From contig NZ_SNXO01000003.1 in assembly GCF_004362975.1 (NCBI RefSeq), positions 1 to 64,000 on the forward strand: DNA of 64,000 nt, read 5' to 3'. The DNA comes from Aminicella lysinilytica (GTDB lineage: Bacteria; Bacillota; Clostridia; Peptostreptococcales; Anaerovoracaceae). This document shows, piece after piece, positions 7,760-15,180 of this stretch. A program made the translations under genes and the position numbers. The first letter of the stretch is position 1, and each line of letters opens with the position of its first letter. The notes under the pieces are model-generated. The model was not told the origin of the DNA. It searched no databases and saw nothing but the letters and a program-made list of their open reading frames with translations.

Positions 7760-9142
7760 GTGGAAAAATATGATATAATCGTCGCGGGAGCAGGGGCATC
7801 AGGAGTGTTCATGGCTTACGAGCTGACGAAAATAAATAATAATGCGAAAGTCCTGGTAATAGACAGAGGCGCACCTTTAGAAAAACGCATTTGTCCTATC
7901 AAGGCTGGCAAGACCAAGACCTGCGTCAAATGCAACCCATGCCACATAATGAACGGCTACGGCGGAGCGGGTACTTTGTCCGATGGAAAATACAACCTCA
8001 CCACGCAGTTCGGCGGCGACCTGCACAGGTTTGTCGGCCGTGACAAAGCCATGGAACTCATGGAATACGTAGACGATGTACTTTGTTCTATGGGTGGCTC
8101 GGAGGCGAAGCTTTACTCTACGTCCAACTCCGACCTTAAGACCAAATGCCTGCAGAATGATCTTCATTTGCTGGAGGCTAAGGTGCGCCACCTGGGCACC
8201 GACAGGAATGTGCAGATCCTGGGCAGGATATATGACTACATTAAAGACCGCATCGACATGAAGTTCTATACGGTAGTAGATGACGTCATTAGAAACGAAG
8301 ACGGCACATTCACTGTATCTATCGAGGGCGATGGCAAATATGTATGCAACGATATGGTCCTGGCTACCGGACGTTCCGGGTCTACATGGATCAGCAAGAT
8401 CTGTGACGAGATGGGGATCGAACAAAAGAAAAACCGCGTGGATATAGGCGTCAGGGTGGAGCTGCCTGCGGAGGTGTTCAAACATATCACAGACGTTGTC
8501 TATGAAAGCAAAATAGTATACAAAACGGAAAAATATAACGACATGGTAAGGACATTCTGCATGAATCCTTATGGTGAAGTTGTGTCGGAGAACACCAACG
8601 GAATAGTTACGGTCAACGGACATAGCTATGCGGACGATGCTCTTCATACGGAGAATACAAATTTCGCTTTGCTGGTATCCAATAAGTTCACCGAACCTTT
8701 CGAGGACAGCAACGAGTACGGCGAAGCTATAGCCAGCCTGTCAAACATGCTGGGTGGCGGAGTCCTCATGCAGCGTTTCGGCGATCTGGTCAAGGGCAGA
8801 AGGAGCAGCGAGCGCCGTATGGAGAAGTGCTTCACCAGGCCGACTCTCAACGCGACGGCGGGAGATCTGAGCCTGGTTATTCCTAAGAGGCAGCTTGACG
8901 ATATCATAGAGATGATTTATGCCCTGGATAAAATCGCGCCGGGCATTGCCAATGAGGATACGCTTCTTTACGGAGTTGAGGTCAAGTTCTATAATTCCAA
9001 GGTAGCAGTAGACGGGAATCTTATGACTAAAGTACCGAATCTGTACGCACTGGGCGATGGTTCGGGAGTGACACATTCTCTGTCGCAGGCATCGGCATCG
9101 GGAGTTTATGTAGCCAGAATACTGGCAGATAAATATAAGTAG
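7760..9142 (+). CDS. FAD-dependent oxidoreductase (COG2509-like)
   Basis: A 460-residue flavoprotein. The N-terminal dinucleotide-binding motif GAGASG (about residues 10-15) and the C-terminal LYALGDGSG motif that contacts FAD are clear. Between them is a cysteine-rich segment, CPIKAGKTKTCVKCNPCHIM (about 44-63), and a conserved GGAGTLSDGKY, which are hallmarks of the uncharacterised FAD-dependent dehydrogenase family COG2509. The start is set at the GTG at 7760 because CAGGAGA at 7747-7753 is correctly spaced; the alternative TTG at 7724 lacks a site. Substrate unknown. It stands alone on the + strand. Confidence 0.8.
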   Translation: MEKYDIIVAGAGASGVFMAYELTKINNNAKVLVIDRGAPLEKRICPIKAGKTKTCVKCNPCHIMNGYGGAGTLSDGKYNLTTQFGGDLHRFVGRDKAMELMEYVDDVLCSMGGSEAKLYSTSNSDLKTKCLQNDLHLLEAKVRHLGTDRNVQILGRIYDYIKDRIDMKFYTVVDDVIRNEDGTFTVSIEGDGKYVCNDMVLATGRSGSTWISKICDEMGIEQKKNRVDIGVRVELPAEVFKHITDVVYESKIVYKTEKYNDMVRTFCMNPYGEVVSENTNGIVTVNGHSYADDALHTENTNFALLVSNKFTEPFEDSNEYGEAIASLSNMLGGGVLMQRFGDLVKGRRSSERRMEKCFTRPTLNATAGDLSLVIPKRQLDDIIEMIYALDKIAPGIANEDTLLYGVEVKFYNSKVAVDGNLMTKVPNLYALGDGSGVTHSLSQASASGVYVARILADKYK

Positions 9143-9165
9143 GACAGGATCATCACTGCCAGCTC

Positions 9166-9194
9166 TTGAAATATAGGGCGGGCAGTGTTAAAGT
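9166..9194 (+). promoter_or_regulatory. promoter for the glycerophosphodiesterase-like gene
   Basis: TTGAAA (9166-9171) and TAAAGT (9189-9194) with a 17-base spacer. The expected transcription start near 9202 lies downstream of the ATG at 9200, which argues for the later start codon. CACTGCC (9154-9160) and GGCAGTG (9181-9187) form an inverted repeat around the -35 box. Confidence 0.45.
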
Positions 9195-9229
9195 AGTATA
9201 TGAACAGTAACGGAAAATTTAAGGAGATG

Positions 9230-10306
9230 ATGAAAATTATATCGTTGAATAGGAGAGCAGAAAGGATAATATCGCTGGTAACAGCATTGATTGTCAGTGT
9301 TAGTTTGCTTTCTATACCGATAACAGCATCAGCTGCTACTGCCAGCAGCTTCAGAATCACTAATTTGTCTACTACCGGTACTAAGACTATACAAACTGGA
9401 AGGACTTTTACTGCAAAGTATAAAGTTCCTAAGAAATACAAGAAGTGCAAGATCGTATGGAAATCTTCAGATAAGTCTATTGCTACGGTTTCCAGCAAGG
9501 GTAAAGTTTCAACCAGAAGGTTTGGCGTCGTGACAATAAGCGCTTACATAAGTAAGCACAAGAGTATGAACACATCGTTTACATTGTATTCCAGGAATAT
9601 CATCGGTCACAGGGGGTACAGAGCCAAGGCTCCGGAGAATACGGCGGCTTCATTTATTTTAGCGGGAAAAGCCGGATTCTGGGGTTGCGAATGTGACGTA
9701 TGGGAAACAGCTCATACAGCGCAGACTTATAATGCAGATGGTAGCTACACGCCTCTTAAGGACACATTTGATATTGTTGTGATGCACGATTCAACATTCC
9801 AGAGAATGTGTGGAAACAGCGCTAATGTCAAGGATCTTACGGCAGATGAGATAAGTCAGCTTTCCATAATCAGTGGAAATAATATTGAGAAATACAGTGA
9901 TGAGAAAGTATGTTTCTTCTCTACATATTTGTCCATATGCAAGGAATACGGTATGGTGCCGGATGTAGAGTTGAAAGATGGCAACATGTCACAGGCTGCT
10001 TTGGAAAAGACTGTAGATCTTCTCTATGAATATGGCCTTTTACAGAAGGCTTTGGTAGTAAGTTTCCACCTATATGAATTAAAGGATGCTATGACCTATG
10101 CAAAGAGTCAATATGGCGTGTCTATGAAAACCTACTATGCTATAACTCCGCATAATGCATCATCTACGGAAAAGGCTAAGGAACTGGTTTGGACAGCAAG
10201 CAATCTTGGTTTGACGGGTATCTGTCTGGATAAGAGTCTTTCAGACGTTACCATAGTTGATTACTGCGACCGGATGAAACTTGCAATGACATTAGAAACT
10301 GACTAA
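9230..10306 (+). CDS. secreted glycerophosphodiester phosphodiesterase with Ig-like domain, C-terminus frameshifted
   Basis: The signal peptide ends near ITASA. A Big2-like domain follows (WKSSDKSIATVSSKGKVS), then a GDPD catalytic domain with NIIGHRGY, PENTAASF, CECDVW and MHDSTF, the conserved general-acid and metal residues of the family, which hydrolyses glycerophosphodiesters to glycerol-3-phosphate and an alcohol. The protein stops early at LETD. Removing one T at 10304 restores a plausible family C-terminus (NVTVAVDQCLDHGNLHN) ending at about 10361, so this copy carries a frameshift or a sequencing error. The start at 9230 follows AAGGAG at 9221-9226, although the spacing is short; 9200 and 9227 are alternatives. 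Confidence 0.75.
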   Translation: MKIISLNRRAERIISLVTALIVSVSLLSIPITASAATASSFRITNLSTTGTKTIQTGRTFTAKYKVPKKYKKCKIVWKSSDKSIATVSSKGKVSTRRFGVVTISAYISKHKSMNTSFTLYSRNIIGHRGYRAKAPENTAASFILAGKAGFWGCECDVWETAHTAQTYNADGSYTPLKDTFDIVVMHDSTFQRMCGNSANVKDLTADEISQLSIISGNNIEKYSDEKVCFFSTYLSICKEYGMVPDVELKDGNMSQAALEKTVDLLYEYGLLQKALVVSFHLYELKDAMTYAKSQYGVSMKTYYAITPHNASSTEKAKELVWTASNLGLTGICLDKSLSDVTIVDYCDRMKLAMTLETD

Positions 10307-10369
10307 TGTGACTGTTGCGGTCGATCAGTGTCTGGATCACGGAAATTTGCATAATCAGTAAATTGCCTC

Positions 10370-10397
10370 TTGAAATTGAGAAAAATATGTGTATAAT
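10370..10397 (+). promoter_or_regulatory. tRNA-Leu promoter
   Basis: TTGAAA (10370-10375), a 16-base spacer, and TATAAT (10392-10397), about 32 bases ahead of the mature tRNA 5' end. The tRNA-Pro promoter at 14687 has the same boxes and spacer. Confidence 0.7.
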
Positions 10398-10429
10398 AAT
10401 AAGAGTGTGCTGCAAAGCACACTCCATAT

Positions 10430-10512
10430 GCGGTCATGGCGGAATTGGCAGACGCGCACGGTTCAGGTCCGTGTGGGAAACCATGGGGGTTCGAATCCCT
10501 TTGACCGCACCA
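10430..10512 (+). tRNA. tRNA-Leu (anticodon CAG)
   Basis: An 83-base class II tRNA with a full cloverleaf: acceptor GCGGUCA pairs with UGACCGC, the anticodon loop carries CAG, there is a long variable arm, the T loop is TTCGAAT and CCA is encoded. It is followed by a strong terminator and then by an inverted copy of its own 3' end. Confidence 0.96.
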
Positions 10513-10513
10513 T

Positions 10514-10548
10514 AAAAAAACAGGCTAGCAACGCTAGCCTGTTTTTTT
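10514..10548 (+). terminator. bidirectional terminator between tRNA-Leu and the ABC operon
   Basis: CAGGCTAGC (10521-10529) pairs with GCTAGCCTG (10533-10541), with A7 on one side and T7 on the other, so it can stop transcription in both directions. The symmetry extends outward into the tRNA itself. Confidence 0.9.
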
Positions 10549-10580
10549 ATGGTACGGTATAGAATAGGGATTCGAACCCG
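10533..10580 (-). repeat. inverted degenerate copy of the tRNA-Leu 3' end
   Basis: Read on the - strand, this stretch repeats the T-arm (GGGTTCGAATCCCT), an acceptor-like CCGTACCA, the A-run and the CAGGCTAGC stem of the tRNA-Leu locus. From the CCG before CCA to the stem, 24 of 25 bases match. It contains a TTCTAT insert between T-arm and acceptor and begins right after the stop codon of the ABC permease gene. No cloverleaf can be formed, so it is not a tRNA gene. Confidence 0.8.
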
Positions 10581-10585
10581 AGCCG

Positions 10586-11221
10586 TTACAGTTCTTTATT
10601 CCTAAGCACTACCAAACTTATCCTGCCCATAACAACATCCCATAGTATGGCAACCACAGGCGTCAGGCATAGAATGATCGTTACGGTAGATTCAGGCAGA
10701 TCGCTGAACTGTTGCCCAAGTATCTTGCCCAGGGCAATGAACAGCAACATAGGAATCGCAACTACGGCCAGGAGTATGATACGCGCCTTCTCCACGCCGA
10801 ACTTGTACAGCAGCGGTATGCAGGTTCCTCCAAGGAACAGGGCTGTAGCCAAGCCGACTAATGTTATCAATAGAGTTTCCATGACGGAAAGGCTGTGGTC
10901 CATTATCAGACTTGTGCAGATGGTCACAATAAATCCCAGCAAAGCGCCAAAGACAGAGAAGATGGCCAGTACCATGAATTTGGATGTTACTATGTCCTTC
11001 CTCGTAACCGGCATGATAACGGCATATCTATTCCACTTGCAATGCTCATCGAAGGAGCATGTGGAAATAATCATAGTAGAACACATTACGCAGCACATTA
11101 CTGTGAATATCTCAGGACCCATAGTAGGAATAAACATTACTGCGAAGAATACCAGCATAAGCAGAAGATATCTGCTGTTATGCCTTATATTGTAATAATC
11201 CTTCAGTATTAGACTTTTCAT
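10586..11221 (-). CDS. ABC-2 type transporter permease
   Basis: A 211-residue integral membrane protein with about six hydrophobic segments, including LLLMLVFFAVMFIPTMG and ALFLGGTCIPLLY. It belongs to the ABC-2 permease type that pairs with YtrB-like ATPases. Its ATG overlaps the end of the ATPase gene by four bases, so the two are translationally coupled. In other Bacillota such gntR-ATPase-permease operons respond to cell-wall antibiotics or bacteriocins; the exported substrate here is unknown. The sequence after its stop codon mimics a tRNA 3' end. Confidence 0.85.
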   Translation of the reverse strand: MKSLILKDYYNIRHNSRYLLLMLVFFAVMFIPTMGPEIFTVMCCVMCSTMIISTCSFDEHCKWNRYAVIMPVTRKDIVTSKFMVLAIFSVFGALLGFIVTICTSLIMDHSLSVMETLLITLVGLATALFLGGTCIPLLYKFGVEKARIILLAVVAIPMLLFIALGKILGQQFSDLPESTVTIILCLTPVVAILWDVVMGRISLVVLRNKEL

Positions 11222-12081
11222 TTTATATGATCCCCCTTTACGTAGAGCAGAAGTATGTCATCGAGAGTTGGACTGTCTATAACTGCGTCCTTATGCTCCC
11301 GCTGAGCTTTTTCCTTATCAGCTACCAGTACATCCCACTGGTAATCGCTTTTGCGGTAGGCCAGCACATCATTCTTGTCGATAGAATCGAAGACAGCCGC
11401 GCCGCAGCGTATGATGCCGTAGTTATAACGGAGTTCATCCTTGGATTTGCAGAAGAGCAGTTTGCCTTCGTGGATGAAGGTTATGTAGTCGGCTATTTTC
11501 TCCAGATCGCTGGTAATATGCGATGACACCAGTATGGAATGTTCCTCATCCTGAACGAAATCCAGAAAAACATCCAGCAGGTCGTCTCGCATAACGGGAT
11601 CCAAGCCGCTGGTGGCTTCATCGAGTATCAGCAGTTTGGGATCGTGAGACAAGGCCACAGCAATAGATAGCTTCATTTTCATACCCTTGGAAAGTGCCTT
11701 TATTTCTTTCTGAGGATCAAGTCCGAATTTCGTCAGATAGTCGCTGTATACTTCCGGCCTCCACTGAGTATAGCCGGCCGCAGAAATTTTCCCGATCTGC
11801 TCCAAGGTCAGAGTATCGTAGAAGTTTGTTTCATCGAAGACCACGCCGATGTTCTCTTTGATAGAACTGCTTTCTTCGCTGAGTTCTTCGCCCCAGAAGG
11901 TCACTTCTCCCTCATCCTTATGTATGAGCCCAAGAATAGCGTTGATGGTGGTGCTCTTGCCGGCACCGTTCTCGCCTATGAGTCCCATGATGCATCCCTT
12001 AGGTATATCCAGGGAAACATGATCCAGTGTGAACCCGGGGTAATGATTGGTCAGGTTGTTAATATGTAGAATCGCATTCAC
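11218..12081 (-). CDS. ABC transporter ATP-binding protein (YtrB-like)
   Basis: A 287-residue ATPase. Walker A is GENGAGKST (about 37-45), the signature motif is the LSKGMKMKL variant that lacks the usual SGGQ, and Walker B is LLILDEATSGLDP. A C-terminal region of about 70 residues follows, as in exporters driven by ABC-2 permeases. It lies two bases downstream of the GntR regulator gene and overlaps the permease gene, forming a three-gene operon. Confidence 0.9.
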   Translation of the reverse strand: MNAILHINNLTNHYPGFTLDHVSLDIPKGCIMGLIGENGAGKSTTINAILGLIHKDEGEVTFWGEELSEESSSIKENIGVVFDETNFYDTLTLEQIGKISAAGYTQWRPEVYSDYLTKFGLDPQKEIKALSKGMKMKLSIAVALSHDPKLLILDEATSGLDPVMRDDLLDVFLDFVQDEEHSILVSSHITSDLEKIADYITFIHEGKLLFCKSKDELRYNYGIIRCGAAVFDSIDKNDVLAYRKSDYQWDVLVADKEKAQREHKDAVIDSPTLDDILLLYVKGDHIK

Positions 12082-12083
12082 GG

Positions 12084-12461
12084 TCAGTCTTCCTCCTTAT
12101 AAAAAATCGTCATTATGTCGACCAGTGTTTCTAACGGTATGCCGCTTTCGCGGGCAATGTCAACAGCCTGCTGGACATGTTCTTCAGCCCGGCGCTGTTG
12201 CTCCTCCTGGTAAAAGTCTTTGTTCCTAGCTGCAACAAAACTGCCGCGGCCAACGGTGGTCTCTATGAAACCGTCCCGCTGAAGGTCATCGTATGCCTTT
12301 TGCACGGTGATGACGCTGACATGGATAGACTTGGCCAGCCCTCGCATGGAGGGTATGGGGTCGCCGGTCTTCAGCTCCCCGCTCATTATGGAAGCCTTCA
12401 TCTGCGAAGTGATCTGCTCGTAGATAGGCTTGTTTGAATTGTTGCTTATTATGATTTCCAA
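12084..12461 (-). CDS. GntR family transcriptional regulator (YtrA subfamily)
   Basis: A 125-residue regulator with a winged helix-turn-helix covering about residues 10-75 (PIYEQITSQMKASI, IPSMRGLAKSIHVS, TVQKAYDDLQRDGFIE) and the short helical C-terminus typical of the YtrA subfamily, which has no large effector domain. It is the first gene of the ABC operon, and a perfect inverted repeat sits on its own promoter, so it very likely represses this operon until an inducer is present. Confidence 0.92.
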   Translation of the reverse strand: MEIIISNNSNKPIYEQITSQMKASIMSGELKTGDPIPSMRGLAKSIHVSVITVQKAYDDLQRDGFIETTVGRGSFVAARNKDFYQEEQQRRAEEHVQQAVDIARESGIPLETLVDIMTIFYKEED

Positions 12462-12489
12462 TTGGCATCTCCTGTAAATTGTCGATGAG

Positions 12490-12510
12490 TGTACTTATCG
12501 TATAAGTACA
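12490..12510 (-). promoter_or_regulatory. operator of the GntR/ABC operon
   Basis: A perfect inverted repeat: TGTACTTAT (12490-12498) and ATAAGTACA (12502-12510), separated by three bases. It overlaps the transcription start region of the - strand promoter, as expected for an autorepressor site of a YtrA-type dimer. Confidence 0.75.
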
Positions 12511-12537
12511 TTATAGTCACCGGACGAAGTTTGTCAA
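12510..12537 (-). promoter_or_regulatory. promoter of the GntR/ABC operon
   Basis: On the - strand TTGACA (12537-12532) and TATAAT (12515-12510) are both perfect consensus, with a 16-base spacer. This strong promoter is consistent with tight repression through the overlapping operator. Confidence 0.8.
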
Positions 12538-12633
12538 GGGTTTTTTATGTGAGTCGTAATATTTAGTGGAAATAGCGGCCTGAAAGTGATATTGTAATAT
12601 TGTATGTTACAACAGTAAATAAGGAGACAATCA

Positions 12634-13176
12634 ATGGAAGCAATCGAGTGCATCAAGTCAAGAAGAAGTATAAGAAAATTTACCGATAAACCGATTTCAG
12701 TTAAAACAATGAACGATCTGGTAAACGCCGCCGCCTATGCTCCGTCCTGGAAAAACACTCAGGTGGTGCGGTATATGGCCGTCACAGACAGGGAAGTAAT
12801 GGACGAAATAGCGGATAACTGCGTTATGGGTTTCAAGGGCAACGCCGCTATAATCAAGGACTGCCAGGTACTCATGGTTATCGCTACGGTCCACGGCATT
12901 TCCGGCTACGAGAAAACCGGCGAACCGACCACGGACAAAGGCGACAGATGGGAAGTCTTTGATGCGGGAATTGCCACGCAGACATTCTGCCTTGCAGCTG
13001 AGGCAATGGGCCTGGGCACGGTTATCATGGGCATTTTTGATGAACAAAAGGTAGACAAGGCAGTCAGCATGCCGGCGGGTCAGAAGGTGGCGGCTTTGAT
13101 CGCCCTGGGATATTCGGACACGGATCCCAAACCCCCGAGGCGCAAAGACGCAGAAGACCTGCTTACATGGAAATAG
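12634..13176 (+). CDS. nitroreductase family protein
   Basis: A 180-residue FMN-dependent oxidoreductase. The N-terminal IKSRRSIRKFTDKPI is the FMN-phosphate binding motif of the family, AAAYAPSWKNTQ is the second conserved segment, and the C-terminal MPAGQKVAALIALGY matches the usual end. It probably reduces quinones or nitro compounds with NAD(P)H. The ATG follows AAGGAG. The hydrolase gene starts 29 bases later, so they may be co-transcribed. Confidence 0.88.
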   Translation: MEAIECIKSRRSIRKFTDKPISVKTMNDLVNAAAYAPSWKNTQVVRYMAVTDREVMDEIADNCVMGFKGNAAIIKDCQVLMVIATVHGISGYEKTGEPTTDKGDRWEVFDAGIATQTFCLAAEAMGLGTVIMGIFDEQKVDKAVSMPAGQKVAALIALGYSDTDPKPPRRKDAEDLLTWK

Positions 13177-13205
13177 TTAATAATTTTTGTTAGGAGGAAA
13201 ATTAA

Positions 13206-14006
13206 ATGAGCGAAGCAAATTACACGAGTTTTGACGGTACCAGATTGTACCTGAACAGGGAAATCAGCCCCGACGATAAGGCTGTGTGCGTGGTAGTCCA
13301 CGGACTCTGCGAACATCAGGGAAGGTATGATTACCTGGCTGAAAGATTTCATGATGCCGGCATCGGCACATACAGGTTCGACCACCGTGGTCACGGCCGT
13401 TCGGAAGGTGAACGCACCTATTACAAAGATTTCAATGACATGCTTGATGATGTGAATGTCTTTGTAGACCTGGCTATCAAAGAGAACCCGGACAAGCCGG
13501 TATTCCTGCTGGGCCACAGTATGGGCGGCTTCGCCGTTGCGCTTTACGGCGTCAAGTACCCTGACAAAAAGCTGCGTGGCATTGTTACCAGCGGAGCTCT
13601 GACTTATGATAACGGCGGACTAATCAGGAATGTGCCGAGAGACATGGAGCCCCATGCTACTCTGCCAAACGAGCTGGGCGCAGGAGTCTGCTCAGTGCAG
13701 GAGGTAGTTGACTGGTACGGAAAGGATCCATATAACACTATGACATTTACAGCCGGACTCTGCTATGCAGTCCTAGACGGCCTGGACTGGTTCGACGCAG
13801 CCAAGTTTAATTATCCAGTGCTGATGATGCATGGGGAGAAGGATGGCCTTGTAGCACTTCAGGACACCTATGAGTTCTTTGCTAATGCGGCATCTAAGGA
13901 CAGACAGATGAAGATCTACGGCGGACTCTTCCACGAGATATTCAATGAGTACTGCCACGATGAAACCGTAGGCGATGCCGCCAAGTGGATCCTGCACAGG
14001 TGCTGA
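13206..14006 (+). CDS. alpha/beta hydrolase, monoacylglycerol lipase/lysophospholipase type
   Basis: A 266-residue serine hydrolase. The oxyanion segment VVHGLCEHQGRYD (about 30-42), the DHRGHGRSEG motif (about 59-68) and the nucleophile elbow GHSMGG (S105) are diagnostic of this lipase subgroup. The acid lies in MMHGEKDGLV and the catalytic histidine in LFHEIFNE. No signal peptide, so it acts inside the cell. TAGGAGG lies at good spacing before its ATG. Confidence 0.9.
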   Translation: MSEANYTSFDGTRLYLNREISPDDKAVCVVVHGLCEHQGRYDYLAERFHDAGIGTYRFDHRGHGRSEGERTYYKDFNDMLDDVNVFVDLAIKENPDKPVFLLGHSMGGFAVALYGVKYPDKKLRGIVTSGALTYDNGGLIRNVPRDMEPHATLPNELGAGVCSVQEVVDWYGKDPYNTMTFTAGLCYAVLDGLDWFDAAKFNYPVLMMHGEKDGLVALQDTYEFFANAASKDRQMKIYGGLFHEIFNEYCHDETVGDAAKWILHRC

Positions 14007-14079
14007 GGCTATTACTCCACGAAGCGTAGATTGATATTTCCGCCAAGCTGAGGTAAAGTACTTTTGGGAGGGCAAATAA

Positions 14080-14667
14080 ATGGAACAACAGAAAACCGGA
14101 CGATTGATCAGACAATTGCGAAATGAAAAAGGATTGACGCAGCAACAGCTGGCTCAGAAAATCCATGTCAGTGACAAGACGATTTCCAAGTGGGAATGTG
14201 GTCAGGGATTGCCGGATGTTTCTCTGCTTCAGGATCTGTCAGATATTCTGGGAGTCAATTCAGACAAGTTACTGGCAGGTGATCTGGAACCAAGCCTGAC
14301 CAGAGGAGGAAATATGAGAAAAATCAAGTTTTATGTGTGCCCGGAATGCGGCAATATAATAACTGCTACAGTTGGAGCAGATGTGTCTTGCTGCGGTCGG
14401 CGCTTGGAACCCTTAGAAGTACAGAAACCAGACGCAGCCCATCAATTGGAGTTTGAAGAAGTGGAGGATGAATACTACATAACCTTCGATCACGAAATGA
14501 CCAAGTCACATTACCTTAACTTCGTAGCCTGGGTCGGTATCGATAGGGTCATGCTGGTGCATCTCTACCCGGAACAGAGCAGCGAACTGCGTATGCCTAA
14601 GTTCCGAAACGGTTGCTACTACTTCGGTTGCAACCAGCATGGACTATTCAGATGTGAGAAAAAATAG
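14080..14667 (+). CDS. XRE-type DNA-binding domain fused to a desulfoferrodoxin (superoxide reductase) domain
   Basis: A 195-residue two-part protein. Residues 7-62 are an XRE helix-turn-helix (LTQQQLAQKIHVSDKTISKW). From residue 83 on it resembles full-length desulfoferrodoxin: C87, C90, C104 and C105 fit the CxxC...CC desulforedoxin iron site, and H121, H138, H144, C184 and H187 fit the four histidines and one cysteine of the superoxide reductase iron centre. It is most simply a redox- or superoxide-responsive regulator, perhaps retaining enzyme activity. An AGGAGG just before in-frame M79 could allow separate synthesis of the iron domain. The start at 14080 has GGGAGG upstream. Confidence 0.85.
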   Translation: MEQQKTGRLIRQLRNEKGLTQQQLAQKIHVSDKTISKWECGQGLPDVSLLQDLSDILGVNSDKLLAGDLEPSLTRGGNMRKIKFYVCPECGNIITATVGADVSCCGRRLEPLEVQKPDAAHQLEFEEVEDEYYITFDHEMTKSHYLNFVAWVGIDRVMLVHLYPEQSSELRMPKFRNGCYYFGCNQHGLFRCEKK

Positions 14668-14686
14668 TCTGCAATCAAATTCTGCC

Positions 14687-14714
14687 TTGAAATTACTCCC
14701 CGCCGTGTTATAAT
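14687..14714 (+). promoter_or_regulatory. tRNA-Pro promoter
   Basis: TTGAAA (14687-14692), a 16-base spacer and TATAAT (14709-14714), directly ahead of the tRNA-Pro gene. Confidence 0.7.
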
Positions 14715-14725
14715 AGATAAGTCGG

Positions 14726-14801
14726 CGGGGTATAGCGCAGCTGGTAGCGCGCTGCGTTCGGGACGCAGAGGCCGAGAGTTCGAGTCTCTCTACTCCGACC
14801 A
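14726..14801 (+). tRNA. tRNA-Pro (anticodon CGG)
   Basis: A complete 76-base cloverleaf: acceptor CGGGGUA with UACUCCG, D arm GCGC, anticodon loop TTCGGGA (anticodon CGG), T arm GAGAG-TTCGAGT-CTCTC, and encoded CCA at 14799-14801. Confidence 0.95.
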
Positions 14802-14808
14802 ATAAACA

Positions 14809-14830
14809 ACAGGCCAAAGGCCTGTTTTTT
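14809..14830 (+). terminator. bidirectional terminator between tRNA-Pro and the toxin gene
   Basis: ACAGGCC and GGCCTGT form a stem with an AAA loop (14816-14818), followed by a run of six T. Confidence 0.85.
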
Positions 14831-14870
14831 ATTGGTCATAGAAATGAGGAGACTCGAACTCGAGCCGTTC
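14819..14870 (-). repeat. inverted degenerate copy of the tRNA-Pro 3' end
   Basis: On the - strand this reads as a T-arm (CTCGAGTTCGAGTCTC), a CTCATTTCTAT insert, GACCA with an A-run and the CAGGCC stem, mirroring the neighbouring tRNA-Pro 3' end and terminator. It begins at the toxin stop codon. The ACGGCTCG just before the T-arm and the TTCTAT insert are shared with the copy at tRNA-Leu but not with either tRNA. Confidence 0.8.
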
Positions 14871-15180
14871 AATCATCAAATAGTACACGCAAATAATCGC
14901 GGCATCCATAAAGAACCCTATCAACATAAACGTTGCTGTTGCTGATTCTGTAGAATACTATATAATTTCCACTAACCAGAAAGCGGCAGTCATCATCTAC
15001 ATTTGCAACAGAAGAAAGCTGCTCTCCAGCCATTGGATGGTCTATAAGGATACGAATGCTCTTGGTTATATTTTTTACAGTGGAAAGTACTGCTTTTGGA
15101 TTTTCCAATTCTTCAGTAATGTATTTTTTTATTTCTGAAAGATCATTTTGTGCCTCTGAAGATAATCGTAAATTACTCAT
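14869..15180 (-). CDS. RelE/ParE family toxin
   Basis: A 103-residue protein of the RelE/ParE fold. LRLSSEAQNDLSEIKKYI, the long amphipathic helix pair, and the C-terminal RFLVSGNYIVFYRI and VDRVLYGCRDY are typical. It likely cleaves mRNA on the ribosome or attacks gyrase; the sequence alone does not settle which. Its start overlaps the antitoxin gene by eight bases, as usual for such pairs. The cassette lies between copies of a tRNA-like sequence. Confidence 0.9.
   Translation of the reverse strand: MSNLRLSSEAQNDLSEIKKYITEELENPKAVLSTVKNITKSIRILIDHPMAGEQLSSVANVDDDCRFLVSGNYIVFYRISNSNVYVDRVLYGCRDYLRVLFDD

Noticed and set aside
10555-10585. A second tRNA gene on the - strand
   Set aside because: Only a T-arm and acceptor 3' strand exist; there is no D arm, anticodon arm or 5' acceptor strand.
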